Source: Rhodococcus yunnanensis NBRC 103083
GTDB taxonomy: Bacteria > Actinomycetota > Actinomycetes > Mycobacteriales > Mycobacteriaceae
NCBI RefSeq assembly: GCF_001895005.1
Contig: NZ_BCXH01000006.1
Span: forward strand, 186,001 to 250,000
Reading direction: 5' to 3'
Length of the DNA stretch: 64,000 nt
Shown: positions 63,272 through 64,000 of the stretch, in pieces
Layout of the letters: each line of letters starts with the position of its first letter
Position numbering within the stretch: position 1 is the stretch's first letter
Made by a program: the position numbers and the translations under genes
Notes under the pieces: generated by a model
The model's input: only the letters and a program-made list of their open reading frames with translations
What the model was told of the DNA's origin: nothing
Database searches by the model: none

Positions 63272-64000
63272 GTGGCACAGGCTTTGAAGCTCGGATACAA
63301 GGCGTCGGCGGAGCAGTTCGGTCCGCGCGAGCTCGTCGAACTCGGTGTGTTGGCCGAGGAGCACGGAATGGACTCCGCTACTGTCAGCGATCACTTCCAG
63401 CCCTGGCGTCACGAGGGCGGGCACGCACCGTTCTCACTTGCCTGGATGACCGCCGTCGGCGAACGCACCAAGACGATCCAGTTGGGGACCTCGGTGTTGA
63501 CCCCGACGTTCCGGTACAACCCGTCGGTGATCGCTCAGGCCTTCGCGACGATGGGCTGCCTGTACCCGGGCCGGATCATGCTCGGCGTCGGCAGTGGTGA
63601 GGCACTGAACGAAATCGCCACCGGATACAAGGGCGAATGGCCCGACTTCAAGGAACGCTTCGCGCGGCTGCGTGAGTCGGTGCGGTTGATGCGTGAGCTG
63701 TGGCTCGGTGACCGCGTCGACTTCGACGGTGAGTACTACACCACCAAGGGCGCCTCGATCTACGACGTTCCCGACGGCGGCATTCCGGTCTACATCGCGG
63801 CAGGCGGACCCGTCGTCGCACGGTATGCAGGGCGTGCGGGCGACGGCTTCATCTGTACCTCGGGCAAGGGCATGGAGCTCTACACCGACAAGCTGCTCCC
63901 GGCCGTCGAAGAAGGCGCAGCCAAGGCCGAGCGCAACGTCGACGAGATCGACAAGATGATCGAAATCAAGATCAGCTACGACACCGACCCCGATCTCGCG
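63272..64000 (+). CDS. fgd: F420-dependent glucose-6-phosphate dehydrogenase, N-terminal part
   Basis: The first 243 residues lie in the window, starting at GTG 63272 with GGGAG upstream. [39 protein letters not shown] (F420 contacts), [21 protein letters not shown] and [16 protein letters not shown] match FGD of mycobacteria and Rhodococcus closely. It makes F420H2 from glucose 6-phosphate and would supply F420-dependent enzymes such as those at 41635-44034. It keeps normal Met content, in contrast to the sulfur-poor LLM proteins of the same fold upstream. Confidence 0.95.
   Translation, partial: MAQALKLGYKASAEQFGPRELVELGVLAEEHGMDSATVSDHFQPWRHEGGHAPFSLAWMTAVGERTKTIQLGTSVLTPTFRYNPSVIAQAFATMGCLYPGRIMLGVGSGEALNEIATGYKGEWPDFKERFARLRESVRLMRELWLGDRVDFDGEYYTTKGASIYDVPDGGIPVYIAAGGPVVARYAGRAGDGFICTSGKGMELYTDKLLPAVEEGAAKAERNVDEIDKMIEIKISYDTDPDLA

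Noticed and set aside
1-64000. tRNA, rRNA, insertion sequences, phage genes, attachment sites
   Set aside because: No matching sequence, transposase or integrase was recognised on either strand.

Overview
The window reads as a high-GC actinobacterial chromosome segment, most like Rhodococcus or a close Mycobacteriales relative. The grounds are frequent GTG/TTG starts, dense ATGA/GTGA gene overlaps, DppD-DppF ATPases fused into single polypeptides, a Stf0-type sulfotransferase, a CysN-CysC fusion, and an F420-dependent glucose-6-phosphate dehydrogenase at the right edge. No rRNA, tRNA, CRISPR or insertion sequence was recognised.

Almost the whole window is an organosulfur-scavenging region. 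Five oligopeptide-type (Dpp-like) ABC importers are interleaved with seven NtaA/SnaA/DszA-type flavin monooxygenases, two luciferase-like (probably F420 or flavin) enzymes, four DszC/SfnB-like acyl-CoA-dehydrogenase-fold monooxygenases, three aldo/keto reductases, an FMN reductase-rhodanese fusion and a single-domain rhodanese. Layout: (1) 1-9053 +, end of importer 1, LysR regulator, DszC-like enzyme, two monooxygenases, two aldo/keto reductases. (2) 9171-14274 -, importer 2. (3) 14533-26576 +, FMN reductase-rhodanese, Rrf2 regulator, DszC-like enzyme, HpcH/CitE-like lyase, importer 3, a second DszC-like enzyme, and a short plus a full-length monooxygenase. (4) 26694-34420 +, importer 4 with a monooxygenase between binding protein and permeases, then an aminotransferase. 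(5) 34469-36424 -, MFS exporter and TetR, divergent from 36550-44034 +, importer 5 (one permease frameshifted) with luciferase-like and PPOX enzymes. (6) 44077-49035, GNAT, a divergent sulfatase and formylglycine-generating enzyme pair, ABC-F protein. (7) 49056-53914 +, Cys-rich leader, Stf0, cysD, cysNC, GNAT, rhodanese. (8) 54241-62407 +, monooxygenase pair, aldo/keto reductase, heterodimeric ABC exporter, DszC-like enzyme. (9) 62458-64000, ANTAR protein, DUF202 protein, fgd.

How the parts could work together (inference): importers bring in sulfonates, sulfones, thioethers or S-substituted amino acids. The FMN reductase supplies FMNH2, and the DszC-like and NtaA/DszA-like enzymes oxidise sulfur and cleave C-S bonds. 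Aldo/keto reductases remove the aldehydes and rhodaneses handle the released sulfur. The sulfatase/FGE pair frees sulfate from esters, and CysD/CysNC activate sulfate to APS/PAPS. Many of these proteins contain no Cys and no Met beyond the initiator, which is expected of proteins made during sulfur starvation and helps decide which genes belong to the programme.

Regulatory and repeat structure is rich. A 25-bp inverted repeat lies upstream of both rhodanese-encoding genes, one copy beside the Rrf2 regulator. A TetR-type operator overlays a promoter, and a Cys-Cys leader peptide precedes the sulfate-activation operon. Several repeat families occur; one 33-bp family is open in all six frames and forms a protein tail at one site and a protein N-terminus at another.
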